From assembly GCF_025716875.1 (NCBI RefSeq), contig NZ_JAOVZB010000003.1, positions 310,001 through 374,000 of the forward strand: a stretch of DNA of 64,000 nt, given 5' to 3'. Shown piece by piece: positions 40,594 to 49,641 of the stretch; the first letter of the stretch is position 1; every line of letters starts with the position of its first letter. The notes below the pieces were generated by a model. That model made no database searches and had not been told where the DNA came from. It was given only the letters and a program-made list of their open reading frames with translations. The position numbers and the translations under genes are program-made. This DNA comes from Marinomonas sargassi. GTDB taxonomy: Bacteria > Pseudomonadota > Gammaproteobacteria > Pseudomonadales > Marinomonadaceae.

Positions 40594-42155
40594 AGGGAAA
40601 AACACTCAGGCTAATTTTAGGCGACCAACTGAATGCGTCGCACTCTTGGTTTGCAAATACAGATGAAAATACCCTCTATGTGATTGCAGAATTACACCAA
40701 GAAGCGAACTACACAAAGCACCATATTCAAAAAATATGTGCCTTCTTTTCTGCCATGCTGTCTTTCTCCCAAGCCCTAGAAAAAGCGGGGCATAAAGTGA
40801 TCCATTTAACCTTAGATGATACGACTCAATATAAAGACCTGCCCGCGCTACTCTTAGCCTTACTCGATGAACACCAAGTTAGTTGCTTTGAATATCAGTT
40901 ACCTGACGAATATCGCTTACGGGAGCAATTAAGAGAATTCTCAACTCAGTTAGCTATCCAGACTAGCGTGTATGAAAGTGAGCATTTTTTCTTAGAGGAT
41001 CATGAACTTTGCCGCTTTTTTACAGCAAGCAAAAAACATCGGCTCGAAGCCTTTTATCGAAAAATGAGAGTGCGCTTTAATATTCTGATGGATGGGCCTG
41101 AACCATTGGGCGGACAATGGAATTACGATGCGGATAACCGCCAAAAGCTGAAACCTCAAGACTACTCTGCCGTGCCAGAGCCCTTGCTCTTCAGTAATGA
41201 CGTACAAGATATTTTACTGAGGCTGAAGCGCCATAATATAAGCACCATAGGCAAAGCGGAAACAAACCTAATTTGGCCCACAACTCGTCAACAGGCTTTT
41301 GTTTTATTGGATCATTTTTGCCAATACGGGCTAGTCAATTTTGGCCGTTTTCAAGACGCCATGTCTGGCAGACTCGATACCTTAACGGAGCAAAAGCAAT
41401 GGTCTCTTTATCACTCAAGACTGTCCTTTGCTCTGAATGCAAAAATGATATCGCCACAACAAGTGATTGACCGGGCTGTGTACCACTTTCATCATGCTGA
41501 AACCGATATTTCACTCGCGCAAATTGAAGGCTTTGTTCGTCAGATTTTAGGCTGGCGTGAATTTGTGCGAGGTATCTATTGGGCAAACATGCCAGATTAC
41601 GCTGAGCTAAACTTTCTCACCGCCCAGAATAATTTGCCTAAATGGTTTTGGTCTGGGGATACCAAGATGCGCTGCCTATCCCATGCGGTGAAACAATCCC
41701 TCTACTACGCTTACGCCCACCATATCCAGCGGCTCATGGTTACAGGTAACTTTTGTTTGATCGCTGGCATCCATCCAGATCAAGTGGATGAATGGTATTT
41801 AGGAATCTACATAGACGCAATTGAATGGGTGGAAATGCCCAACACCCGTGGAATGAGCCAATTTGCCGATGGAGGTATTGTAGGTTCAAAAGCTTATGCT
41901 GCCAGCGGCAATTACATCAATAAAATGAGCGACTACTGCGGCGATTGCCATTACAAAGTAAAAGAAACCGCTACTGATAATGCTTGCCCATTAAACTCCC
42001 TCTATTGGCAGTTTATGGATCAACATCAAGAAAAATTTTCGAATAATCCAAGAACCAAAATGGTGTATGCAAACTGGCTAAAGAAAGAACCCGAAGCCAG
42101 AGAGTCGATATTATCCCATGCTAATAAATTACTCAGTGATTTGGATAATATCTAA
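40590..42155 (+). CDS. Iron-sulfur cryptochrome/photolyase (FeS-BCP, PhrB-like)
   Basis: This 521-residue protein matches the FeS-BCP class, which repairs (6-4) photoproducts using FAD, a lumazine-type antenna and a 4Fe-4S cluster. The N-terminal Rossmann part begins LRLILGDQLNASHSW. The helical FAD domain has GWREFVRGIYW, and EWVEMPNTRGMSQFADGG is diagnostic. Cluster Cys ligands are visible in YCGDCHYK and NACPLNSLYW, with the fourth probably in KMRCLSHAV. Coupling to DUF2805 upstream and 66 bases to DASH downstream suggest one operon. Confidence 0.93.
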   Translation: MKGKTLRLILGDQLNASHSWFANTDENTLYVIAELHQEANYTKHHIQKICAFFSAMLSFSQALEKAGHKVIHLTLDDTTQYKDLPALLLALLDEHQVSCFEYQLPDEYRLREQLREFSTQLAIQTSVYESEHFFLEDHELCRFFTASKKHRLEAFYRKMRVRFNILMDGPEPLGGQWNYDADNRQKLKPQDYSAVPEPLLFSNDVQDILLRLKRHNISTIGKAETNLIWPTTRQQAFVLLDHFCQYGLVNFGRFQDAMSGRLDTLTEQKQWSLYHSRLSFALNAKMISPQQVIDRAVYHFHHAETDISLAQIEGFVRQILGWREFVRGIYWANMPDYAELNFLTAQNNLPKWFWSGDTKMRCLSHAVKQSLYYAYAHHIQRLMVTGNFCLIAGIHPDQVDEWYLGIYIDAIEWVEMPNTRGMSQFADGGIVGSKAYAASGNYINKMSDYCGDCHYKVKETATDNACPLNSLYWQFMDQHQEKFSNNPRTKMVYANWLKKEPEARESILSHANKLLSDLDNI

Positions 42156-42221
42156 CAGCAACAAACCAATTCCTCTGGTGCTACGTATTAAATACATAAG
42201 CTCATATTACAGAGGTAAGGT

Positions 42222-43580
42222 ATGAAATTGGGATTGGTTTGGTTCGGTAATGACCTGCGTTGTGCCGATCAAAGTATGTTGTCATTGGCAGCAAAAGAAG
42301 TCGATCAGTTAATCTGTTTGTATTGTGATGAGCCTAAATATAAAAAGCCCAGTCGTTATGCTACCCGAGGCATGTCTGCACTACGTCGTCGTTTTCTAAA
42401 TTCAGGGCTGAACAGCTTAGCGGCAGAATTAAAACAACTCGATCAAACCTTATTTGTGAGTCAAGAAGACGCTGTTTCTAGTATCAGACTATTACTGAAC
42501 GAAATGCCGATTTCCCACATTTATTGCAATCATCACAGTGGTTGGGATGAGCAGCAAAACCTCCGACAGCTAGCGTCTGAGTTTTCAGATGTGCACTTTC
42601 ATATTGAACATGGCTTAACCTTGTTTGAGCCAGAGCAACTGCCTTTCACTTTACTGTCTTCTGAGACGCTAGACAGATCACCTAGTCTCCCGAGTTCTTT
42701 TTCAAAATTTCGAAAATTAGTCGAGCCATTAGAAGTTTCTTTACCAAAGCCCAAGGTGACGTACTTACCGATAGTGCCAGAATTGTTGAGCAAACTTTCT
42801 TTGCCATCCATTCGTCCATGGAAGATCGAGCCAGATACAGACGAGCAAACCTTTGCAGGCGGTGAAGAAGGCGCTCAAAAGCAGCTTAATGACTACTTTT
42901 CAACCAAGTTACCCAGTCATTATAAGGAGGTACGAAACGCCTTAGACGGTTGGGTTAATTCGACAAAGTTCTCACCATGGCTTGCCCAAGGAAGCCTTTC
43001 ACCACGACAGATAAAAGCTGCGCTAACCCAATACGAAGAGCAACATGGGGCAAACGAATCGACGTATTGGATTTATTTTGAGCTGCTATGGCGCGAATAC
43101 TTCCATTGGTATGCCACCTATTACGGTAAACAACTCTTCTTAGTCGGTGGTTTATCCAATAAAAAAGCTTACGGTAGTTATTATCCAGAGCGTTTTCGTA
43201 AATGGTGTGAAGGCAATACGCCATACCCAATTGTGAATGCCTGCATGAAGCAGTTAAAGCAAACGGGCTTCATGAGTAATCGTGGTCGCCAGATTGTGGC
43301 TAGCTGCTTAGTTCATGAACTCGATATCGATTGGCGCTATGGCGCGGCCTATTTTGAAGAACAGCTTATCGATTACGATGTGGCATCGAACTGGGGCAAC
43401 TGGCAATACATAGCAGGTGTTGGTGCTGACCCACGTGGCGGTCGACGTTTTAATCTAGAAAAACAAACTGAGCAATATGACCCGAATCACAGCTTTATTC
43501 GTCAATGGCGAGGTCATATTTATGATAGCCAGTTGGATTCTGTGGATGCCTCAGATTGGCCAATTATGCCAAAGCCATGA
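42222..43580 (+). CDS. DASH-type cryptochrome
   Basis: This 452-residue protein has a photolyase-like N-terminal domain ([17 protein letters not shown]) and the DASH signature [17 protein letters not shown] preceded by WGNWQYIA. Cry-DASH proteins bind FAD and methenyltetrahydrofolate and repair CPDs in single-stranded DNA or signal blue light. Its stop overlaps the next photolyase gene by four bases. Confidence 0.93.
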   Translation: MKLGLVWFGNDLRCADQSMLSLAAKEVDQLICLYCDEPKYKKPSRYATRGMSALRRRFLNSGLNSLAAELKQLDQTLFVSQEDAVSSIRLLLNEMPISHIYCNHHSGWDEQQNLRQLASEFSDVHFHIEHGLTLFEPEQLPFTLLSSETLDRSPSLPSSFSKFRKLVEPLEVSLPKPKVTYLPIVPELLSKLSLPSIRPWKIEPDTDEQTFAGGEEGAQKQLNDYFSTKLPSHYKEVRNALDGWVNSTKFSPWLAQGSLSPRQIKAALTQYEEQHGANESTYWIYFELLWREYFHWYATYYGKQLFLVGGLSNKKAYGSYYPERFRKWCEGNTPYPIVNACMKQLKQTGFMSNRGRQIVASCLVHELDIDWRYGAAYFEEQLIDYDVASNWGNWQYIAGVGADPRGGRRFNLEKQTEQYDPNHSFIRQWRGHIYDSQLDSVDASDWPIMPKP

Positions 43581-45064
43581 CAAGTTTGATTGATACTCAA
43601 AAGCCAACCGTTGTCTGGTTTAAGCGAGATTTACGCCTGACCGATCACTTGCCTTTAAGTCTGGCCATACAGGCGAACCGTCCGATCATTTTGCTCTACA
43701 TCTTTGAGCCAGAGCTCCTATCTGATCCACATTATGATGAACGCCATTGGCGATTTGTCTGGCAATCCCTCGAAGATTTAAACCGTCAACTGGCTGAGCA
43801 TGGCGGGCAAGTTCAGGTCTATTTAGACGAGCCGCAAGCAGTACTTCAACAGTTCCATGAAAGCACCCAATTCGATACGCTTTTTAGCAGCGAAGAAATC
43901 GGTCTAGGTGTTACCTTCAAGCGTGACATTCGTATCAAGCAATGGTGCCAAGAAAACAAAATCAAATGGCATGAATCGCCAACAGGCGCAGTTGTTCGAC
44001 CACTGACTCATAGAAGAGACTGGGATAATGACTGGCAAAAAGTAATGCGAGCGCCGGTGGTAAAAGTCGAACTTGAGAGCATTGTCTGGCACCCTATAGA
44101 GGCGGTAAAAGCAGATATTCCCACAGCGTGGACAACCTACCAAAAAGGCATGCAAACAGGCGGACCAAGCTTAGCTTGGCAGACCTTGCATAGCTTTTAT
44201 GAAGGTCGTGGTAAAAATTATTATCGATCGATTTCTAGCCCATCAAGCAGTCGCTCTGCCTGCACGCGACTGTCGCCTTACTTGGCTTGGGGAAATATCA
44301 GTTTAAGAGAGGTTTACCAAGACCTATTATCACGCTGGAATACGGTTGGCTGGCGACGCAGCTTGATCGCCCTTAGCTCTCGCTTGCACTGGCATTGCCA
44401 CTTCATGCAAAAATTTGAGAGCGAATGCCGTATGGAGTTTCAGCCTGTTAATCGTGCCTATGAAGAATTCCCCTATCGCCAAGACGACCAAGTTATGGCC
44501 GACTTACAAGCTTGGCAACAAGGAATGACAGGTTACCCAATGGTCGATGCTTGCATGCGTGCTTTACAGTCGACGGGCTATATTAACTTTCGTATGCGAG
44601 CTATGTTGGTCAGCTTTTTATGCCACCACTTAAACATTGATTGGCGTTTAGGGGTACACCATTTAGCACGGCTATTTCTCGACTTTGAGCCCGGCATTCA
44701 TTACCCACAATTTCAAATGCAAGCGGGCATGACAGGCACCAACACCATTCGTATTTACAACCCAGTAAAGCAGTCTCAGGAAAAAGACCCAGAAGGAGTA
44801 TTTATTCACCGCTGGGTGCCAGAATTGCAGCAGGTGCCAGCCCCGTTAGTACACACCCCGTGGGACATGTCGCCTATGGAAGAAGCCCTTTATGAATGCC
44901 AGATTGGTAAAGACTACCCTGCTCCTATTGTTCACCTTGCTGACGCTGCAAAAGACGCCCGTGATCGCTTATGGGGATATCGAAAAAATCCAAATGTAAG
45001 CGCAGAAAAACAGCGTATTTTAGAGACACACGTCAGGCCTGCTAAGAAATCAAGGCATAAATAA
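43577..45064 (+). CDS. Third cryptochrome/photolyase family protein
   Basis: The ATG at 43577 overlaps the DASH stop (ATGA), giving 495 residues. The N-terminal domain begins [18 protein letters not shown]. The FAD domain has [38 protein letters not shown] split over motifs and [19 protein letters not shown] near residue 390, a class resembling bacterial cryptochromes near plant-type CRY and CPD photolyases. It probably repairs CPDs or acts as a light sensor. I cannot separate the two from sequence alone. Confidence 0.88.
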   Translation: MTSLIDTQKPTVVWFKRDLRLTDHLPLSLAIQANRPIILLYIFEPELLSDPHYDERHWRFVWQSLEDLNRQLAEHGGQVQVYLDEPQAVLQQFHESTQFDTLFSSEEIGLGVTFKRDIRIKQWCQENKIKWHESPTGAVVRPLTHRRDWDNDWQKVMRAPVVKVELESIVWHPIEAVKADIPTAWTTYQKGMQTGGPSLAWQTLHSFYEGRGKNYYRSISSPSSSRSACTRLSPYLAWGNISLREVYQDLLSRWNTVGWRRSLIALSSRLHWHCHFMQKFESECRMEFQPVNRAYEEFPYRQDDQVMADLQAWQQGMTGYPMVDACMRALQSTGYINFRMRAMLVSFLCHHLNIDWRLGVHHLARLFLDFEPGIHYPQFQMQAGMTGTNTIRIYNPVKQSQEKDPEGVFIHRWVPELQQVPAPLVHTPWDMSPMEEALYECQIGKDYPAPIVHLADAAKDARDRLWGYRKNPNVSAEKQRILETHVRPAKKSRHK

Positions 45065-45235
45065 AATCAGCAAGAGTGAGTGCTTTGATTTTACTCCTCC
45101 CCTCCTAATCTCCTCTGATTTGGCTAGGATTATTTTTCAACAGCGACACGCAGATGATGACTCTTCATAGAGTACGCATAAATTCCCGTAGAAAAGATCA
45201 CCAAAGACTCTCAAGAAATAACTAAAAGTTCGTAT

Positions 45236-46333
45236 TTACTGACTTTGAGAAATGCCTGTCTTAGTTAAGTTTGAAGTTCGAAGTAATTTATGAATAAAAG
45301 CCAATTTTTCCCGTACCGCTGGCACCAAGACAAAAGGATACAAATCAGGTTGTCCCATGCCTCTGTTTAAATTATTTACAGCAAAGGTCAAAGGAATATA
45401 TTGCGTCAGTATTTCATCAAAATCATCATGACTGAAAGGATCAATATTCACCATAACGGCCAAGTTTTGTCGATTAGATCCAATGGGCTGAAAGCTCAAC
45501 CCCAAATCACTGGCGGTTTCTAAGGTGTCGACGATATGCAGATAATGCGCCCAAGTTTCTGCCCAGTCTTCCCAAGGGTGTGATGAAGCATACACACTCA
45601 CAAAAGATTGCTGCCAATCCGCATTCGGTGCTTTGTAATGAGCTTCTAACGCTTCAGCATAGTTTGCCGTATCGTCACCAAATAGAGCACGAAAATCCGC
45701 TAAAACTTGCTTATCATCAAATACCAATGAATCCCAGTAGTAGTGTCCAATCTCATGTCGAAAGTGGCCGATCACAGTTCGATAAGACTCATTCATGTCT
45801 TCGCGCATTTGCTCTCGGTCTACTGAATTACCTTCTGCCGCATTGATGGTCACTTGGCCTGAAGCATGACCCGTCATGGAGCTCACATCTTCTGGCACCA
45901 CATTATTTTCAGAAATAAAGTCGAATGACAGTCCATCTTCTGAATCGTTCTTTTTACTAATCAAAGGCAAGCCAAGACGCAAAAGAGAATAGACTAATCT
46001 GTGTTTGGCAAACTCCAACTGCTGCCACGCTTGGCGTTCTTCTATTTTGCCTAAGTTAGGAATGTGACGGTTCAAATCGCACGCGACACAGAATGAACTT
46101 CCACCCTCTTCCACCAGCCAATTACATACTTGATGCTGATGGTTTTCACAGTAATACCAACGCTTAACCGGAACCGATGTGTCAGCCATGGCGTACCAAG
46201 CATTATCGACAGATTTCAGCGCACTGAGCACCTGTTTTTCTGGTAAGAAACCGAGAGCAGACGAACATTGCTCACAATGGGTGTTTTCAAATAACACTGT
46301 TTGACCGCATTGCTGACAACTGAAAATTTTCAT
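45236..46333 (-). CDS. Putative zinc-binding metallopeptidase with zinc ribbons
   Basis: This 365-residue protein has a rubredoxin-like ribbon (C6, C9, C20, C23), a second Cys set (C62, C70, C82, C85) and an HExxH site at 193-197 (FRHEIGHYYW). It matches the family of putative zinc-binding metallopeptidases widespread in Proteobacteria. No signal peptide is seen, so it is probably cytoplasmic. Substrate is unknown. It is convergent with the photolyase operon; no terminator is obvious between them. Confidence 0.82.
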   Translation of the reverse strand: MKIFSCQQCGQTVLFENTHCEQCSSALGFLPEKQVLSALKSVDNAWYAMADTSVPVKRWYYCENHQHQVCNWLVEEGGSSFCVACDLNRHIPNLGKIEERQAWQQLEFAKHRLVYSLLRLGLPLISKKNDSEDGLSFDFISENNVVPEDVSSMTGHASGQVTINAAEGNSVDREQMREDMNESYRTVIGHFRHEIGHYYWDSLVFDDKQVLADFRALFGDDTANYAEALEAHYKAPNADWQQSFVSVYASSHPWEDWAETWAHYLHIVDTLETASDLGLSFQPIGSNRQNLAVMVNIDPFSHDDFDEILTQYIPLTFAVNNLNRGMGQPDLYPFVLVPAVREKLAFIHKLLRTSNLTKTGISQSQ

Positions 46334-46650
46334 AAGGTTCCGCCAATAAAGAAGAGGTCGATAAAAGTAAAAAAACTTAAGACAAGAAATAGGTTTTGGT
46401 ATGACAATGCTTTCGCACTAGCATCATAGTGTAAATGAGGTTAAACACCTACCTATTACTCAGCTTTGTGGGGGGGGGTCTTATTTCATTCACATACTGA
46501 GATTTCTTATTACTACGCAAAAAGAGAAAACTAACTCTTGGAAAGTAATTTGAAAGTGCTAATTACAACAAGAACGCAAAAGGCCTACACTCTGAAAAAC
46601 AGAGTGAAGACCTTAAATTTCTTAAACTTTACCAACTTCTTATGGGAAAA
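46334..46650. other. Intergenic gap (317 bp) with a G9 tract
   Basis: No gene is supported here. A run of nine G lies at 46470-46478, about 137 bases upstream of the metallopeptidase start. The kinase terminator occupies 46577-46616. The rest is AT-rich without clear motifs. Confidence 0.6.
46577..46616 (-). terminator. Intrinsic terminator of the viperin-kinase cluster
   Basis: Read on the minus strand, AAGGTCTTCACTCTG pairs with CAGAGTGTAGGCCTT around a T5 loop, with a short T run after it, starting about 35 bases after the kinase stop. It marks the end of the minus-strand defence cluster. Confidence 0.75.
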
Positions 46651-47235
46651 TTATTTATTCAGATATTGAATCACTTTATCAACGATCTCCACTGTGCTTA
46701 AACTTGCATCTACTGTAAGCCATTTTCCAACACATGGAGAGTCGTTATAAGCATGATATAACTCATTCAATTTCTGATTATTCTCAAGCCCCATTGTCTG
46801 ACGATCTTCATCTGTATTATCACTGCGCCCTCCTAAGCGCTTGATTCTTTCTTCGAGCGATAGCTCCAAATACACGGTTAAATCTGGCTTCAAGAGCATG
46901 CCCTCTACTTCGAGCAACTGAAAATGAGCACCTTGAGTACGCCAGCTGTGATAAACCTGCGTGGATAACCAGTAACGGTCCAGCACAACCGCAGGAATAC
47001 TTTCTAATTTCTCTCTCACCTCATTTGAAGAAGCTATAGCTGTAGACGCATAAAATAATTGGCGCCCATAAGACTCTTTCCCATAAATTCCTTCAAGCTT
47101 TGGTCTTACCTCTTTAAATTTATCAAGCGGTGTATTTAACGCGACACCTTCTAACGCTGTGGCTAATGCTTTTGCCGTTGTAGACTTTCCAGTTCCATCT
47201 AAACCTTCGATCACTATAAATATTCCATTGTTCAT
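46651..47235 (-). CDS. Thymidylate-kinase-like nucleoside monophosphate kinase
   Basis: This 194-residue kinase has the P-loop EGLDGTGKST at residues 10-19. The LDRYWLSTQVYH motif matches the DRY base-binding region of TMP kinases, and a LID-like RLGGRSDNTDEDRQ is present. The ATG at 47235 follows GGAG by eight bases. It is more divergent than a housekeeping Tmk and lies two genes downstream of a viperin, where nucleotide kinases recur in bacteria and, as CMPK2, in vertebrates. It may supply CTP, UTP or another NTP substrate to viperin, or phosphorylate its product. The substrate needs assay. It is the last gene before the terminator. Confidence 0.85.
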   Translation of the reverse strand: MNNGIFIVIEGLDGTGKSTTAKALATALEGVALNTPLDKFKEVRPKLEGIYGKESYGRQLFYASTAIASSNEVREKLESIPAVVLDRYWLSTQVYHSWRTQGAHFQLLEVEGMLLKPDLTVYLELSLEERIKRLGGRSDNTDEDRQTMGLENNQKLNELYHAYNDSPCVGKWLTVDASLSTVEIVDKVIQYLNK

Positions 47236-47307
47236 GTTCGTATCTCCGTACATAAATTACATAGTTAAAATTTTTGAGACTTTCTATAAAAAAACGTCTT
47301 CACATCG

Positions 47308-47556
47308 CTAGCTATAACGTCTATCAAATTCAGTGTGGTTCATCGCGAAATAAGGCCCCGTTGCCTTATCATTACAGTAAACAACTAAGCGATAAGAGCG
47401 ATTAATTTTGCAGCGAATCATATTTTTCTTACTGCTAATTTTTTTCCACTTCTTGTTTCTCTCTAGCGATCGAGACAATTGCAACGCTTCTTTTTTGGCT
47501 TTTTTACGTAAATGTCGAGGAATAGACTCTAGCCCTTGGATTATGAGTTTCATCAT
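47308..47556 (-). CDS. ParE-toxin-like small basic protein
   Basis: This 82-residue, strongly basic protein has an N-terminal pattern LESIPRHLRKKAKKEAL and a C-terminal IRCKINRSYRLVVYC ... FAMNHTEFDRRY resembling ParE/RelE-fold toxin-like proteins. The ATG at 47556 (GAGG seven bases upstream) lies next to the viperin stop, so the genes are tightly coupled. No cognate antitoxin is recognised beside it. It could be a toxin activated when viperin is inhibited, an RNA-binding partner, or a neutral neighbour. Confidence 0.6.
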   Translation of the reverse strand: MMKLIIQGLESIPRHLRKKAKKEALQLSRSLERNKKWKKISSKKNMIRCKINRSYRLVVYCNDKATGPYFAMNHTEFDRRYS

Positions 47557-47558
47557 CA

Positions 47559-48479
47559 CTACACCTCGGTAACGGGAATAAGCTGATAGCGTTGTTGGAA
47601 ACCAGACACATCAAAAGGAATCTGTGATAAGGCTTCATCTACACCAACTTGCAAAATAGAATCGCTCAATAAATAGCCAGAACCTGCTTCAGAGTTTTGA
47701 TAAAAGCGTCCTTCTGGGTTGACCATCAAATAGGTGTGCGTCATGGCATTATTGTCTTCTTCAACAATAATGTTAGCTAATGCTTGATGACGATTAACAT
47801 AAGAAAAATATTCAGCTTGAGAGATGGCTAGATCATGATTATGGACAGGAAGAACCTTAAGCAACTTCCATTTATCAGGGTGAATTTGAGTCATCAGCGG
47901 CAACAGGCTGTCGTCTTTATTTACCGAATTCACCACAGTATTCAACTTCAACACGCCAGTTGGGTTTAAAGCTCGATAACGAGAGCACATTGCCAATAAT
48001 TTGTCCGATGAAATCCAACGATTTGCACGATCTACACGACCAATTTTTTTAGCAACATCATAATCAGCCGAATCGTAACTAATACCTAAAACATCCAAAG
48101 ACGGGCCTATGTCGTCTAGGATCGCATCCGATAAATAATGCCCATTGGTAATCAGTGATGTTCTAAAACCCAATTGATTTGCGAATTTCACAGCTGCAAT
48201 AAAATGTTTGCCAAGCATCATAGGTTCGCCGCCAGCAAAGTTAAGGCGCACGTTTTCATAACCCATTTTGGCTTTGAGTGAATTGTCTGACAGAAAATAA
48301 GACGCTAGATTTTCAAGAAGGGACTCTACTTTATCAGATGATCGATGAAGTTCATTGTTGAATTCAAGATCGTCCCAAGTGGCATAACAGTAAGTGCAAC
48401 TATAATTGCATTTTTCCGTCATGTGGAAGTTAATGACTAAGTCTGGCTTGCGCTGTGTAGCCGTAGTAAGTAATTTCAT
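47559..48479 (-). CDS. Prokaryotic viperin (pVip), radical SAM antiviral enzyme
   Basis: This 306-residue radical SAM protein has the cluster motif C24-x3-C28-x2-C31 ([10 protein letters not shown]) and the SAM-binding NFAGGEP at 79-85. Remembered human viperin aligns along the chain: [21 protein letters not shown] matches [32 protein letters not shown] matches FKINSVINRFN, and [13 protein letters not shown] matches NPVRWKVFQCLLI. The [12 protein letters not shown] tail also fits. pVips convert CTP, UTP or GTP to 3'-deoxy-3',4'-didehydro forms that stop viral transcription. It lacks the N-terminal helix of the animal enzyme. GGAG lies eight bases before the ATG. The downstream genes are a toxin-like protein and a nucleotide kinase. 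Confidence 0.88.
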   Translation of the reverse strand: [306 protein letters not shown]

Positions 48480-48493
48480 AATTGAATCTCCGT

Positions 48494-48524
48494 TTTTGTT
48501 GCCAACGGGATGTTGTCAACAAAA
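48494..48524. promoter_or_regulatory. Nested palindromes before the viperin gene
   Basis: The outer arms TTTTGTTG (48494-48501) and CAACAAAA (48517-48524) enclose two shorter palindromes, GTTGCCAAC centred at 48502 and TGTTGTCAACA centred at 48516. They end 15 bases before the viperin ATG and could be a dimeric operator or a 5' UTR hairpin. Confidence 0.5.
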
Positions 48525-48536
48525 CCTAGATTCAAC

Positions 48537-48551
48537 TTGTGCACTGCACAA
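48537..48551. promoter_or_regulatory. 15-bp palindrome before the viperin gene
   Basis: TTGTGCACTGCACAA is a perfect dyad of 7-bp arms around one base, centred 65 bases upstream of the viperin start. The form fits a helix-turn-helix dimer operator. No regulator gene is adjacent. Confidence 0.5.
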
Positions 48552-48605
48552 CAAAGTGCTTTTTAAAATTAATTTCGCTTTTTTTCGGTTTCTCTTTTCA
48601 GGCGC

Positions 48606-49274
48606 TTAAAGTGTTCGCATGAAATCTAAAAGGACGTCTACGTCTTCCGCTTCAGTAATCTTCTTTTCAATTTCTGCTTTCAACTCTGCAACACCAGATG
48701 CATTCACATCTAGCTGATCTATTAAATCCTTCGCTTCCAGCAAGTCACCATCTAAATATTTCATTAAAATACTGTCCATTGGTTCTAGTATCGCAGCTTG
48801 CGCCAACAAAACACGAAGTAACGAAGTATTAGTACCAAGAGTTACCTGAGGCAAGGTTTTGAAAGGGTTCGGCAGACGTTCCGCTCTAAGGTCAAAACTC
48901 CCTTCAAGACACGCAATAAAAGCCGAAGCCTCACTACTAGAAAGCGCAATACCCGCCAGTGAGTGCTGGCGAGTAAACATGGCTTTTACCACTTCAGCAC
49001 AGTTCGCACGCTTTTCGGCTTCAAAGAAAATAGCTTTTACTTCCTTTGAGTCTGCAAAAATAGAGCTCAACAACATGGCGTTAAACAAAGTATCCAGCTC
49101 GCTTTCTGGAATGGTGTTGGTATTCTTATGGATATTTAAATCTGCTTTAAAATTCAAAACGCCATTACGAAGAAAGGAATTCGCTTTGGTTCGCAAAGAC
49201 GGCGTTGTCACCAACACTTGTGAACCAAATAGCATGCGTAAGGCATCTGGAATCGTATAATACTTAGAGTCCAC
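48606..49274 (-). CDS. Protein of unknown family (222 aa)
   Basis: I do not recognise this protein. It is soluble, predicted mostly helical, without signal peptide. The N-terminal half (PDALRMLFGSQVLVTTPSLRTKANSFLRNG) is followed by a helical core and a Glu-rich end (ELKAEIEKKITEAEDVDVLLDFMRTL). Its start overlaps the small secreted-protein gene upstream by 11 bases, so those two are translationally coupled. The viperin gene starts 126 bases downstream behind its own operator-like region. It may belong to the defence island, but no motif shows this. Confidence 0.7.
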   Translation of the reverse strand: MDSKYYTIPDALRMLFGSQVLVTTPSLRTKANSFLRNGVLNFKADLNIHKNTNTIPESELDTLFNAMLLSSIFADSKEVKAIFFEAEKRANCAEVVKAMFTRQHSLAGIALSSSEASAFIACLEGSFDLRAERLPNPFKTLPQVTLGTNTSLLRVLLAQAAILEPMDSILMKYLDGDLLEAKDLIDQLDVNASGVAELKAEIEKKITEAEDVDVLLDFMRTL

Positions 49275-49641
49275 AATACGCTTCCTCTAATAATTCAGAG
49301 GTGGATGTTCTGCCCAGCTGATAAGCAGTTAAATTACTGTTAGCAATGGCTGTTGCCATCTCTAAAACATTACGTTCTGAGTATCGACAATAACCAGCTT
49401 CTTCTCGATATTGTGCAATCACGCCAAGGCAATAACCTGTCCTAATACCCTCAGCTAAAGAAGTACGCTGGGATGCCAGAAATTTTTTCTCGCCACGAGC
49501 ATCGTAAATATCGACCACTTCTTGACAGGCACTAATTAAAAAATTACTGCCTGATTTCAAAGGAATATCATTACGGGCAAAAGTATTCACACTTAATGCC
49601 ATAAACAGAAGAACAGATACAACACGAGTGATTAAAGTCAT
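49264..49641 (-). CDS. Small secreted Cys protein, perhaps Rap1a/Tai-like
   Basis: This 125-residue protein has a signal peptide (about 1-22, LLFMALSVNTFA) and four Cys residues in the mature part. The pattern SGSNFLISACQ ... GYCLGVIAQY ... EEAYC resembles Rap1a/Tai-type periplasmic immunity proteins of type VI effectors, though the match is weak. No effector gene is nearby. It overlaps the next gene by 11 bases and follows a membrane-protein gene by 15. Confidence 0.6.
   Translation of the reverse strand: MTLITRVVSVLLFMALSVNTFARNDIPLKSGSNFLISACQEVVDIYDARGEKKFLASQRTSLAEGIRTGYCLGVIAQYREEAGYCRYSERNVLEMATAIANSNLTAYQLGRTSTSELLEEAYCGL

Noticed and set aside
48406-48609. A plus-strand frame across the viperin 5' end
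   Set aside because: It overlaps the viperin start and its operator-like region; composition is shadow-like and there is no ribosome binding site.
48859-49260. A 133-residue frame antisense to the 222-residue unknown gene
   Set aside because: The minus-strand frame is longer and fits the codirectional overlapping gene run; the plus frame is Arg/Ser/Lys-rich with no motif.
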